From Physcomitrium patens (taxonomy: Eukaryota; Streptophyta; Bryopsida; Funariales; Funariaceae), in the NCBI RefSeq assembly GCF_000002425.4, contig NC_037253.1:4990200-5054199 (forward strand): a DNA stretch of 64,000 nucleotides, read 5' to 3'. Positions 35,270 to 46,979 of the stretch are shown here, one piece after another. The position numbers were made by a program, and so were the translations under genes. The notes beneath the pieces are model-generated. The model worked only from the letters and a program-made list of their open reading frames with translations, had not been told where the DNA came from and did not search any database. Positions within the stretch are counted from its first letter, which is position 1, and each line of letters opens with the position of its first letter.

Positions 35270-36900
35270 CCGTTGATTGTTGGTTTTCCATCTCCTGAAC
35301 GTCACAGCTACAAAAAAGCTACGAACAAGGATTGAAAGTAGAATGTTATCTTGCCTAGATGTTGTTTCTTTTATAAAGAAGGTTTTTATCTTAATTTTGA
35401 TAGATGTCATCGATGAAAAACCTCCATCGCCTTTGTTGCATTTACAAGATTCTTTACTTGCTCCCATGTGCATTCACTAATATCATATCCGTACCAATGG
35501 ACAAGATATTCCAATTTATTTCGACGCCGCCTTAAATCTAAGACTTTTTCTACTTCAAACTCTTCATTATTGTCCACTTCTATAGGAGGAGGTGGAGCTT
35601 GTCATCTTCTTGATATGTCCACTATCTTGTATGGTTCAAGAACAGACACGTAGAATACTGGATGGATTTTCATTGACTTCGGTAGATGTAAACGATATGC
35701 AACTGGATTGATTTGTATAGAAATAGAAAATGGTCCCAGCCTTCGATAGTCCAACTTGTCATAAGGACGAGTGGTCTTGATATTGTGACGAAGTAGCCAT
35801 ACCTTATCACCCAAGAGGAATGGTGGTTGTTCCTTTCGATAGACATCCGCATTGATCTTTTGTTGTTCTTGAGCCTCTTTTAACTGCACTTTCATCATTG
35901 CATGTAGCTCTGACAAATAAGTCGCCAAATCTTTCATAGCAGGATTATCAACTTTTGAAAAGTCAAAAGTATCAAGTCATGGATGATAACCATAATTAGT
36001 AAAGAAAGGTGTTCATTTTGTAGAAAAATGTATTGTATTATTGTAAGCAAACTCTGCCAATGGCAAGAAAGTTGCCAAATCATCTTGTTGGCAGTTAATG
36101 GTACATCTTAAATATTGCTCCAAAACTTGATTAACACGCTCCGTTTGTCCATCAGTTTGAGGATGGAATGCCGAAGATAGTTTTATATCCACTTTTAGAA
36201 TCTTGAAAAGAGTCTGCCAAAATCTTGATACAAATTAAGTTCTCGTATCTGATATAATATTCTTTGATAATCCATGATAGCGATAGATATTGTCAAGAAA
36301 GAGCTTAGCTATTTCTTCACTTGTGATAGATTTTGTACATGGTACAAAATGTACCATCTTGGTAAAATGATCTACTATCACGAATATAGAATCATAAGAA
36401 CCTGAGATTGGAAGATCCATGATGAAGTCCATAGAAACAGAAGACCATGGTTGTTCTGGAATAGATAATTAGTAAAGCAGTCCAAAAGATCGATGACGAG
36501 GAGTTTTTGATCTTGAGCAAACATCACATGATTGTACAAAATCTTTGACTGCCTTCCACATTTGGAGCCACCAAAAATCCTTAGATATCAACTCCAAAGT
36601 CTTGTTGTATCCAAAATGTCATGCTTTTGGAAAGTCGTGACGAGCTTGAAGAATATGTAAACATGTTTCTCCTTTTGGAACAAATAGGTGTCCTTCGAAA
36701 TAGAGTAGGTTGTTCTTGAATTCAAATTTAGAAGGATCATGAGATTTAGAAGAATTATTCTTGATATCATGAACAAGAGGGTCTGAAGACATACTTAATT
36801 GGAATTGCTTAAGAAAAGTTAAATCAACAGTCAATGTTGATTTTATTGCTCAAAGATGACATTGCTCCGGCTTCAAGAAAACCGTTCTTTGTTGCTCAAA
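35270..36900 (-). pseudogene. Integrase with C-terminal chromodomain, element A
   Basis: Minus-strand blocks in order are the zinc-region remnant near 36660-36590, the core from 36432 (MDFIMDLPISGSYDSIF, VDHFTKMVHF with the first catalytic Asp), a second-Asp region where the usual DRGTQF is changed and contains a stop, HPQTDGQTERVNQVLEQYL with the catalytic Glu, a GPF-like region (LGPFSISI) and a chromodomain-like end (FEVEKVLD, LEYLVHWYGYD, CTWE) near 35560-35460. Several stops are present. Family members use the chromodomain to target heterochromatin. Confidence 0.9.
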
Positions 36901-37026
36901 AGCTGTTATTTGTTCTTTTGGTGCAAGATAAGAACGTCTAGACAAGGCATTGGATAAACCTTGTTGCTTCCCTGGTTGATAAGTGATGACAAACTCGAAT
37001 CTTGATAAAGACATGCTCCAACGAGC

Positions 37027-38130
37027 TTAGCGATGATTTAATACATGTGCTGACATAAAATATTCGAGGTTCTTGTGATCCATATACACGGTGACTGGAT
37101 TGGAAGCGCCTTCTAGATAATGATGCCATTCTTGAAAAGAATCCATAATTGCAAGAAGTTCCTTGTCATGGATCTCATAATTGATTTCTGCTGCTGAGAA
37201 TTTTCTTGAATGAAAGGCTACTGAATGAAGTTTGTCATCTATTCCCATTTGTGATAAAACCGCACTAAGAGCAAAGTCCGATGCATCTGTTTCCATAAAG
37301 AATGCTTTGGAAAAATCAACACGATACAAGATTGGTGCAGAAATAAATGTTGTCTTTAAAGTTTCAAAAGCAACTTTTGTTTCTTGATTCCATTGGAGTT
37401 TATCTTTACAAGTCAAACGTGTAAGTGGAGCTGCAACTCGAGAGAAGTCTTTGATGAAGATCCGATAGTAGTTGGCAAATTCCAAAAAGCATTGAACATC
37501 TCTTACCGTTTTTGGGATCTTCCAATCTATAATAGTTTGAACTTTCTTAGGATCCATCATAAGTCCATCATTTGAAATGATGTAACCTAAGAAATCGACT
37601 TGAGTAGTGTGGAATACACACTTTTCTATCTTGGCATAGAGTCCTGCATCTCTTAATTTTTGTAATACATGACGAACATAAAATTCATGTTCTTTTCGAT
37701 TCTTAGAATAGATCAAGATATCGTTTAGATAACAGACCACAAAATCGTCCAAAAACTCTTGAAAAACATCATTTATTAGATGTTGAAAAGCTATTGGTGC
37801 ATTTGTAAGTCCAAAAAGCATGACGTTGTATTCAAAATGTCCATACCTAGTTCGAAACGCAGTCTTCCATTCATCCCTTTCTTTGATGAATACTAGATTG
37901 TATATTCCCCGAAGATCTATTTTTGTATAGATCTTAGCTTGATTCAACTGATCAAGAAGTCCAGATAGTAAAGGTAGTGGATACCTATTCTTGATGATAA
38001 TCTTGTTGAGTCCTCGATAATCAACACACATCCGCAATGATCAATCTTTTTTCTTCACAAATAGAATTGGAGCTCCTGTCGGAGATTTAGAATGGCATAT
38101 GAAATTCTTGGCTAGATTTTCTTCAATATA
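37027..38130 (-). pseudogene. Reverse transcriptase / RNase H, element A
   Basis: A 336-codon open stretch (38037-37027), preceded by further RT sequence (SPTGAPILFVKK) across a stop near 38040, carries MCVDYRGLNKI, the YNLVFIKE block, FEYNVMLFGLTNAP, the palm motif as YLNDILIYS (the usual second-position Asp of the DD pair replaced by Asn), GYIISNDG and an RNase H segment with METDASDFA and KELLAIMD. It ends at a stop in the NHRQAR region. The Asp-to-Asn change alone should abolish polymerase activity. Confidence 0.93.
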
Positions 38131-38337
38131 CTCCTTGAGTTCAGTCAACTCATTTTGTGATAAGCTGTAGATTGGTCCGAATGGCAGTTGTGCTCCTTCT
38201 TGAAGGTCAATTGAACAATCATAGGGACGATGTTCCGGGAGTGTATCCGCATTCTTTTTTTCGAATACATCTTGAAATTCTTGATATTGGCTTGGAATGC
38301 CACTTGAAGTCTTTTCACTAGTAGGAAAAAGTGTGGC

Positions 38338-38874
38338 CTAAATTATATATGGTGATTCTTTCATGGCAGCATGCAAAAAAGCTTTTGCACCTATAAATAT
38401 GGGTTTAATTGAACTGGACTTATGACTCTCTACTTGATTAACTACACTGTTAGTTATACTTTTAGAAAAAGTAAGAGTTCGAGAAATCCAATCTATTTGA
38501 AGGTTGTATTTTCCTAACCACGATAAACCTAAAATGACTAGATTAGAAGGAGATCTAATGATATTAAATACTACAAAACTATTATGACCATTGATTATTA
38601 CTTCTATAGGAAGGGTTCCGTGAGTAATATCTCCAGAAGATAATAGATGACCATCTATGACTTCTACATGAATAGGTTTATTTTGCATTACTAAAGATAT
38701 GCTATGTCTTTTAGTAAATTCTTCATCTAAAAAATATGCTGAGGCTCCCAAATCTAATAAGACAGAGAATTTGTAATATTTTGGTCCTAAAATAATATTT
38801 AATGTAAAATAAGGAGAGGGCTCTGAGGAGAGAATATGGCCTTTACTAGATGTTTTGCAAGGTTCCAGCCGCAC
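38338..38874 (-). pseudogene. Retroelement aspartic protease, element A
   Basis: A 178-codon open frame includes SPYFTLNIILG, the active-site region LLDLGASAYFLD and the second conserved block VILGLSWLGKYN followed by IDW. The expected Asp-Ser/Thr-Gly triad reads Asp-Leu-Gly, consistent with a C-to-T change, so it is probably inactive although the frame is open. It would process Gag-Pol. Confidence 0.88.
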
Positions 38875-39198
38875 GGTTCCCTATTGTAGCTGGACAAACT
38901 CGTTTTCCAACATATTGTCTTCTTTCATAGCCATACTCCTCATTTTGTGATTGCATCATTTCTTTGGACAATGTTGAGTAGTGTGCTTTGGTTCTCCATA
39001 ATATAAACATAATCCTTCTTAATGACGATGAGTCTTTTCTTGCTCAATAAGAGGTTTGAAACGTACTGCATCAATTTGCATATCCTCTACTTCCGAATGT
39101 ATGTGTTGAAGAGGTGTTGGTGTTGCCATTGAATTATAGTAACGTTGAGGTCTACTTGTATGGTTCTCAGATTGAAATTCAAAAAGGCGATTGTTACA

Positions 39199-39463
39199 CT
39201 TCATAGCAATATCAATTGATTGACTCAATGTTTGACGATCAAGTAAGTTGAGCATTAATTTTTTTACCTCATATTGTAATGCATAGAGAAATTGGCTAAT
39301 AAGTGCAGCATCATCCTACTTGATATCAGTTGCAAGTTGTCAAAATTGTGAAGCATACTACGTTACTGATCGATTGCCTTGTCGTAAAATATGGATCTTA
39401 TTGGTTGCAACACGAATTACATCATGTTCTCCATACATGGATCAAAACTCTGCCAAAAAAGCA
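39199..39463 (-). repeat. Direct duplicate of a gag segment (copy 1)
   Basis: About 265 bases are nearly identical to 40629-40893 in the same orientation (shared blocks include ttgagcattaatttttttac and ccatacatggatcaaaact). The two copies bracket the inverted segment. Confidence 0.92.
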
Positions 39464-40629
39464 TAATCCTACTATGAAAGATTTGGCAATTCATCCAGTA
39501 TTTCACGTGTCTGTTCTTGAACTATACAAGATAGTGAACATACCAAGAAGACGACAAGCTCTACCTCCTGCTATAGAAGTGGACAATAATAAAGAGTTTG
39601 AAATAGAAAAAGTCTTAGATTCAAGGGGGCGCTGAAATAAATTAGAATATCTTGTCCATTGGCGCGGATATGATATTAGTGAATGCACATGGGAGCCAAT
39701 AAAGAATCTTATAAATGTAACAAAGGCGGTGGAGGCTTTTCATCGAAGACATCCATCAAAATCAAGATGAAAACCTTCTTTATAAAAGAAACAACATCTA
39801 GGCAAGATAACATTCTACTTTCAATTCTTGTTCATAGCTTCTTTGTAGTAGTGACGCTCAAGAGATGCAGAACCAACAACCAACGGATTCGACTCAAGAG
39901 CCTTCATTTGCTGACCTGCTGAACGAGACATTACGATTGTCACAACCTTCAAGACGACGCAATCGAGATGAAGATCTTCCAGAACGACATGTTCTTCCTC
40001 GAAAAGATGGCGAGATACAACGCGTTTAGTATCACGACTTGCGAAGGGACTTCCGATGTTTGGTGATTGTGCTAGAGATAGGAACAACTCCTAATGGTGT
40101 TCCAAATGTTCTATTTGAAGGAAGTTATGAAGGCCTCAACAATAATCAAATAACTGGGTGGCCTTCCCGCCCTCATATGGGACACTACTGATAGTTGAGA
40201 GGCCCTATCAATCATCTTCAAAGAGAACAAAGATCAGAGTATGTGGTGAATACAATTCGTCGCATCATAGATTTCTTCAACATATGATGACCGCTCCTCG
40301 TGGAACTCGTTCCTAGAAGGGGGGGTAATGTCACGGACATAATCATATAAGTTAGTTTTTATATATACAAATAGGTAGAAGTAAGTAAAAGTAGATAAAA
40401 GTAAGTTAATTCTATAGTATTTAATATAGAAGCTTCTTAGAAGGTTCATAGACATTGCTTTGACTTCATAGGTGTTTTTAATTGACTTTTTAGAATTAAA
40501 AACGTGGTCAACAAGTTAGCCACGTGCCACACATGTTGTTAGCTTGAAGACCAAGCTAACTATGTGGCCCACACATAGAAAAACTTGCCTTGTAAGTCAA
40601 GGCATGTGTCCTACAAAGTCAACACATAT
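39464..40629 (+). mobile_element. Inverted 3'-end segment of the same Gypsy family inside element A
   Basis: On the + strand this reads integrase tail, chromodomain (39570-39770), 3' untranslated region, polypurine tract (40310-40326) and the first ~300 bases of an LTR starting TGTCACGGAC at about 40329. It is the reverse complement of 34536-35670 plus a short piece near 35930, with about 250 bases of integrase missing between gatttggca and attcatccagt. The orientation is opposite to the surrounding element. Confidence 0.92.
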
Positions 40630-40893
40630 TCGCACTTCACAGCAAAGTCAATTACTTGACTTAATGTTTGAGGATCAAGTAAGTTGAGCATTAATTTTTT
40701 TACCTCATATTATAATCCATAGAGAAATTGGCTAATAAGTGCAGCATCATCCCACTTGATATCAGTTGCAAGTTATCAAAATTGTGAAGCATACAACGTT
40801 ACTAATCGATTATCTTGTCGTAAAATATGGATCTTATTGGTTGCAAGACGAATTACATCATGTTCTCCATACATGGATCAAAACTCCGCCAAA
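40629..40893 (-). repeat. Direct duplicate of a gag segment (copy 2)
   Basis: It is the partner of 39199-39463. The junction with the inverted segment falls at ...acacatatt / cgcacttcac. Confidence 0.92.
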
Positions 40894-41536
40894 AATTTCT
40901 CTAGATTATCCAATATTGGATCTCGTCGTTCAAGAAAAGATGAAAACCACGATAGTGCTGAACCTAAAAGAAGCGTACCAATGAATCTAACTTGCGATCC
41001 TATAGTTGTATGGCTTTGGGGTTGAAGTTCAATCACAAGTTCCACTTGATTGATAAATCCTCGAAACTTGGATCTGGTGCCATCAAACTTCTCGAGTAGG
41101 ATAATTCTTGGTTCTCTAACATTGGAAGGGCGTTCTACCATAGGAGAAAGGACATGGTTTGGTGCAGATGTTGAAGCAGCTCCAACCATTTCTATATCTT
41201 CACTTCCTACCAATCTTATTGCTCCTTGTGGTGGTAAATTGAGTTGATGCATCGCAAGCATTAACTCCCTCAATTGCTCTTACATTTGTGCTATTGCATT
41301 CTTCATTTCAACAAGTTTTGCCATGATATCACTTAGAAAAGAGAAGATGTCTAATATCGCGCAAGACAAATAGAAGAGAAGACTTGAGAACAAAGAAAAT
41401 ACTAAGGACAATATCAATTCAAAAGAGGGTAATCCGTAACTTCTAATATGGTTATATCTTATCAAAAAAAAAGGGTAATCCACTCTTAATCAAGATTAGA
41501 CAAAGCTCTGATATTGTAGATATATTCTTATCAATC

Positions 41537-42086
41537 TGTCAAAGAGAAGAACTCAATGAAAAAACAATCCAGACAAGTGAGCCTTCACTCAAAGAAAGGT
41601 TATAAAATATAAATAAATAAGTATGTATATTGAAAGAAAAACTAGAATGGCTATTGCCAAAAGACAAGAAAACTAGAGACCCTTGAAACTAGACTAGAAG
41701 CAAGAAAGGAGTTGACAAGAGTGAAGAAGGCTTCACTCTTGTTTCTATATATACTTTCTAACTAAGGGCTACGTGGCGACGTTCTATAGGACCTCCAATA
41801 TGTGTTGACTTTGTAGGACACATGCCTTGACTTACAAGGCAAGTTTTTGTACTTTGGGCCACATAGTTAGCTTGATCTTCAAGCTAACAACATGTGTGGT
41901 ACATGGCCAACTTGTTGACCACGTTTCTAATCCAAAAAGTCAATTAAAGACACCTATGAAGTCAAAGCAGCGTCTATAAAGCTTCTAGGAAGCTTTCAGA
42001 TCAAATACTATAGAATTAACTTATTTTTATCTACTTTTACTTACTTCTATATATTTGTATATGTAATTATGAGTATGTCTGTGACA
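41537..42086 (-). repeat. 5' LTR of element A
   Basis: It is 550 bases, starting TGTCAAAGAG and ending CTGTGACA, and matches 34276-34826 closely with mostly transition differences. Downstream on the minus strand, about 23 bases from the LTR, is the 9-base TATCAGAGC, which matches part of a typical initiator-Met tRNA primer site, but the usual TGG start is absent. Confidence 0.93.
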
Positions 42087-42779
42087 TCTATGCTATTACA
42101 CTACATACACTGATGTATTATATCTTCCATTGGTCTTAATTTTTTTCTTGTTAATACTCTTGATGAATGATCATTTTCTTCAAGTGTTACAAAATTTATT
42201 TACAAATCTATCATCTTATGTGTGATTTTATTAATATTCATTTCTTCTTTTTTTGATGTAGCTATTGAATGTTTAGTCATAGATGTATGATTGTCTAAAA
42301 TATTCTATAATTAACCTAATGTGATTCCTCATTTTTAGATCAAAATCCAATTCAAATAATTAAACCATGTTTTTTTTTAAAACAATTCCATATTTTACCT
42401 AATACCTTAAATACTTTGTAATAACAGTTTTTAAATTAATCAATCTAGTTCACAAATTTTTGTGAGGCTTTGTTTGTTATATCTTCTTTGTAATATTTAA
42501 TATTTTATTCTTAAAAAATCAAAGCAAATACTTCAAAAATGCTCTTAGAATTAAATTTAAAATTCATATGTTTTCTTCATACAAGACTTTTACTTGTAGC
42601 TCTACTTGTAATTCCTTTCAAAGATTGAATTGAAGTATTATCCATAAGTCCTTCAACTTTCTTGCCTTCTTTTTTCATTATTCAAACAAATAAAGAAAAT
42701 TGAAAATAAAACATCTTCCATTGTACGATTTTTATGTTTGATTCATCAAATATGACATGTAATGTAACTTCTTCCTTGA

Positions 42780-43760
42780 GAATGCAATAGGCACTTGGCT
42801 ATAGAAAATAAACTAGAAATTTCAATACACAAAGGCTTGCACAACTAAGATAGAATCTTAAATAAAATATAATTAAATCTTAATAATCTTAATTAAATTG
42901 TAATCGATTTTAAAAAAATATTAAAAAAATATTAAAGATATTATAAAAAAAATTAAAGAAATTCTTAAGAAATTCTAAATAAAATTTAAGGAAATATTAA
43001 AAAAAAACAAAATCAAAATATAAAAATTATTAATTAATTATTAATTAAATTCAAATAAAATATTAAAGAAATATTAATTAAATCATAATTAAATTTTAAA
43101 TAAATCATAAAAATATCCTAATCAAATCCTATATAAATCATAAATAATTTCTAAATGAAATTTTAAAACAATCTTAAAAAAATCATAATAATTTTTAACC
43201 AAATTTTAATTAAATTCAAAATAAATATTAATAAAATCTTAAATAAATTCTAACCGTATGCTAAATAAAAAGTAACAAATTTCTAAATAAATTCTAATCA
43301 TATTTTAAATAAATGCTAATCAAATTCTAATGAAATCATAAAAAAATCTTAAGAAATTTTTAACCAAATTCTAACCAAATCCCTACAGTGGTCTTAAGAG
43401 CTCAATAACTATTATTTGAATTATTAATCTTAATTTATTACTTTCTTACATTTTAATATTTAAGCAAACAATTAATATACAATAAACATATTAAATTTGA
43501 AAAAAATTGAACTTATGAATTAAAAAAAAAGCGCTTTTAATTTTCTCAAATATTAATTGTCTTTCTTCTCTAACTTTGTTGATCTTCTAGTAGCAACAAC
43601 TACTTGTTGAATTGATTAATTTTTTTTTTTTTATCAAAATTATCAAAAATCAATCTTATTATACTTTTATAAAATTATGCTTGGATTTAATTGAGAAATT
43701 ACTTATGATCCACTTAAGCTTCTTAAGCTTCTTAAACTTCCTTGAATTAAGCCTTTTTTT
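42780..43760. repeat. Low-complexity block of degenerate AAATCCTAAT-like units
   Basis: It begins with aatgcaataggcacttggct, shared in variant form with the blocks near 875 and 46127. It continues as hundreds of bases of near-repeats of about 10-14 bases (attctaaataaa, attaaatcctaat and similar). No coding potential. Confidence 0.5.
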
Positions 43761-43794
43761 TATTGGATGTAAATTTAATAAATAATTTTCCATA

Positions 43795-46000
43795 TCTTCA
43801 ATCATAAGATTATCAATTTTTATAAAATCTAATGTATCAAATTATAGATAATTATTATAATTGCCATAGAACTAGCTATCTTAGTGAATCAATCTACTAT
43901 CACAAATGTAGACTATTAAGCATTTGAGATTAAAATATTTGTAATAAAATCCATAAAAATAAAACACCATGATTGTTTTGATATAAAAGTGATTGAAAAA
44001 ATCCATAAGTTTGATTACAAAGATTTTTTGATCTTAAATAAATATCACATAATTTTAAAAAAAAATAAAAGCCTTTTATATTTGAAACTACTAAAAATCT
44101 CTTAATATTGATTTTAAGGTCTTGTTGTATACAAAATATCTTTTAGTTGGAAAATTGTGAAAATTTTAAAGAGTAAATAATTGTCACAATTTAGAATTAC
44201 TTGAAATAGAATAAGTCATTCTTAAATTTAAATTTAGAAGTATCATAAAATTTAGATGGATTATTATTAATATTATAAATAAAAAATCTGATAACCTATT
44301 TTATTAAATTTAATTAAAAAAATTAGTTGATAATCAAAGTTGATTTCATTACTTAAAGATATAATTGCTTTAGCATCAAAAGAATTATTTGTTATTAATC
44401 AAAGGCTACATCTTCTTCTTTTAGTGCAAGATATGATAGTTTAGAAAAGGCATTTGAAAAATCTTATTGTTTTATTATTGATAAATGATCTTGAACTTAA
44501 ATCTTAATAAAAACATGCTTCAATGGATTTGGCAATGATTAAAAATATGTATTGGCATAAGATACTTAAGATTCTTATAACTTATATAAATGATTACTAA
44601 ATTAAAGGTACCTTCTAAATAATTGCACCATTTTAAAAATAAATTTTTAATTAAAAAAAGCTCTTTCTTGTAGATCTTTTGATTGATTTTAGCTTCTAAA
44701 ATAATTTCTTGAATGAAAAACTACTGAGTGAGGTTTTTCATTTGATTCTATTAATTAAAAAATTATATGCATGATAAAATTTGATGCATCTATTTCTATA
44801 AAAAAATGTTGTAGAAAAGTTGATGCAATATAAAATTGAGAGTGTTGTAAAATCTATCTTTAAAGCTTTAAATGATGTTTTAGCTCCTATAATCTACTTA
44901 ATTTTGTCTTTACAAGTTTAACATAAAATTAGAGTTGCAACTTGAGAAAATTTCTTGATAAATATCCAATAATAGTTGATAAGTTTTAAAAACCATTGGA
45001 CGTCTTTTATTGATCTTAGAACCTTTTAATCTATAATAGCTTGAACTTTCTTAGGATTTATCATAAGGCTATGATTTAAAATAATATATTTTATAAAGCC
45101 TACTTAAGTTTTATAAAGTATACACTTCTTCATTTTGGTAAATAGTCTTGCATCTCTATGTTTTTGTACTATATGAAAAATATGATGTTTACATTTTTTT
45201 ATATTTTTATGATAGCTTAAAATATTGTCTATATAACAAACAACAAAATCTTCTAAAAATTCTTCATAAATATCATTCAATAGATGTTGAAGAATAGCTT
45301 ATTGATTTATAAGTCTAAAAAACATGGCGTTATATTTAAAGTTTCAATACCTTATTTGAAAAATAATCTTCTATTTATCTCCTTGTTCCTTGGACTTTTG
45401 AGATTACCAACAAGCATGAGATATGACCTTGTAAGATTAGACTCAATATACATGATGATGAAAAAAAAACAAAGACTAGTTTATTACAATGTCAAAATTA
45501 TACAACCTCTTGTCTTACACTAACTTGACTTGTGGTGCTACTATATACAATCCATTGTGTACTATACTACTTCTCAATTGTCTACTAAGTGCTTTCTTCA
45601 ATCTTTATATATCCCTTTACTTTACTATCTCTCCTGTTAATTTTGACATCCTTTTAATAGTATCTTATATCATCAATCACTATTCCTTTGATATTGTGTT
45701 ACTAGAGTACTTCAACAAGTTTCATCCATGGTGAATATAGATTCTCAAATAGAAAACATCTTCATAGTCAAGTGTGTATGGGTGATACTTCTTCTTTAAT
45801 GCAAATTAAGTTATATATTTTCTATAGATTTATATTTATAAAGATCTTGGATTCAATTGATGAAGAAGTTCTAATATCAATTAAAAATAATATCTATTGT
45901 CCATAATAATCTTGTTGAACTTTCAATAGTCCACATATAATTGTAATGATTTAATTTTTTTTCTTCACAAACAAGATAAGAATTTATCTTAGAGATTTTC
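43795..46000 (-). pseudogene. RT, RNase H and integrase relic of element C
   Basis: It aligns block by block with element A 35929-38040: integrase N-terminal and core remnants at 43795-44450, RNase H near 44560-44900 and RT near 44950-45385 and 45800-45990. An insertion of about 410 bases (45386-45795) splits the RT. Stops and frameshifts occur throughout. Confidence 0.8.
45386..45795. mobile_element. ~410-base insertion in the element C RT
   Basis: RT homology stops near ttatctccttg and resumes near tctttaatgc. The intervening sequence is slightly less AT-rich and unrelated to Gypsy. The ends are not resolved and no clear target duplication is seen. A small non-autonomous element or solo LTR is likely. 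Confidence 0.4.
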
Positions 46001-46119
46001 AATGGCATATAAAGTTTTTGATAAGGTTCTTACTAATATATACCTTGAGTGTTGCAAACTCATTTTATAATATATTATAAATTGGTTCAAATGGAAATGT
46101 TGTATTACATAGAATCTTA

Positions 46120-46760
46120 CTTGAAGATGCATTAAGTACTTGGTTGGAGAAGGTAAATTAAAAATTTTAATAATAAGGTCTTAAAATACCAATAGAATTT
46201 TATATAAATTCTAATTAAAGCTTAAAAATCCTAATTGAACCTTAATCAAATCTAATTGAAGTCATAAAAAAATTATAAAAGAAACATAAAAAAATCATGA
46301 AGCATTTAAAATAATATAATGAAGTTTATAAAAAAAATTAAAGAAATCATGAAGAAATCCAAAAAATATTAAAATTAGAAAACTTAAAGAAATATCAAAA
46401 TTATGAATCTTAAATAAATCCTTATCAAATCCTAAATTTTAAATCAAATCTTAAATTAAATCCTAATTAAATCCTAAATCTTAAATCAAATCTTATAAAA
46501 TCTTAGTTAAATTTTAAATCTTGAATAAACTCTAATTAATCCTATAATAAATTAAAACCTTAATAATTAATTGTATAACCATAGATTTTTACTCAAAATT
46601 TACATACTTTTTAATTACTAAGTCAAAAGCAAGAACATACAATTTGAAGAAGATTGAATTTACCAAATAAACGATATATCCTAAAGTTTGCTTAAGTATT
46701 GGCTAGTCTCCTTCTCCAACCTTGGTATCAATCTTTGAGTGCGAATATTTCTTAATTTCT
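46120..46760. repeat. Second low-complexity AAATCCTAAT-like block
   Basis: It starts near aagatgcattaagtacttgg, then repeats variants of taaatcctaattaaatcc and similar. It resembles 42780-43760 and sits between the RT and protease relics of element C, so it is probably a later insertion. Confidence 0.5.
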
Positions 46761-46979
46761 TTATTTATTGGCTTTTTAAAAAATTTACAAATATTAAAAA
46801 TCAAGTCTACTAATACTATACAAAATTTTAATTCAATACAATTGATAGATTGCTCTCATATATAAAATTCCTTATTATTATTTTAAATTCCAATTTGAGA
46901 GATTGCAATACATTTGAATTTCAATAATCTTTGAATAAACCATTAGATTAACTTCAAACTTATAACATAAATTTAATTT

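Larger units (their letters stand above)
38875..41324 (-). pseudogene. gag of element A, split by an inverted segment
   Basis: On the minus strand, ATG at 41324 opens MAKLVEMKNAIAQM followed by one stop (41282-41280) where a Gln is expected. The frame then continues for 131 codons with IILLEKFDGTRSKFRGF and ALSWFSSFLERRD. After 40630 an inverted foreign segment (39464-40629) intervenes, and gag resumes at 39463 with a duplicated stretch, the RPQRYYNSMATP block and a zinc knuckle near 39010-38965 (CLYYGEPKHTTQHC, second Cys replaced by Tyr). Confidence 0.88.
34276..42086 (-). mobile_element. Complete Ty3/Gypsy element A (chromovirus), minus strand, target duplication TCTAT
   Basis: It is 7.8 kb with LTRs 34276-34826 and 41537-42086 and is flanked by a perfect TCTAT duplication (34271-34275 and 42087-42091). 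On the minus strand it carries gag, protease, RT/RNase H, integrase and chromodomain, then a polypurine tract at 34827-34845. It is the best preserved copy in the window, but it has in-frame stops, an altered RT active site and an inverted duplicated segment in gag, so it cannot move by itself. Confidence 0.95.
33019..43790. other. Unclassified DNA interrupting element C (itself split by element A)
   Basis: Homology of element C to element A stops after ggaacttta near 33018 and resumes at about 43795. Removing element A leaves about 2.9 kb (33019-34275 joined to 42087-43790) of AT-rich DNA. Minus-strand reading gives short protein-like blocks (ISDGKIEFKINKILRNKKH near 33600, VIFDESNIKI near 42750) that might come from a Copia-like element, but no domain is certain. 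The homologous chromodomain region of C is missing, so a deletion accompanied the insertion. Confidence 0.4.

Noticed and set aside
41505..41513. Confident primer-binding site for initiator-Met tRNA in element A
   Set aside because: Only nine bases (TATCAGAGC on the minus strand) match, the TGG start is missing and the site is about 23 bases from the LTR. I mention it but do not annotate it as a site.
42780..46760. CRISPR-like or satellite array in the AAATCCTAAT-rich blocks
   Set aside because: Units are too degenerate and variable in length, with no spacer structure, and the genome is eukaryotic.
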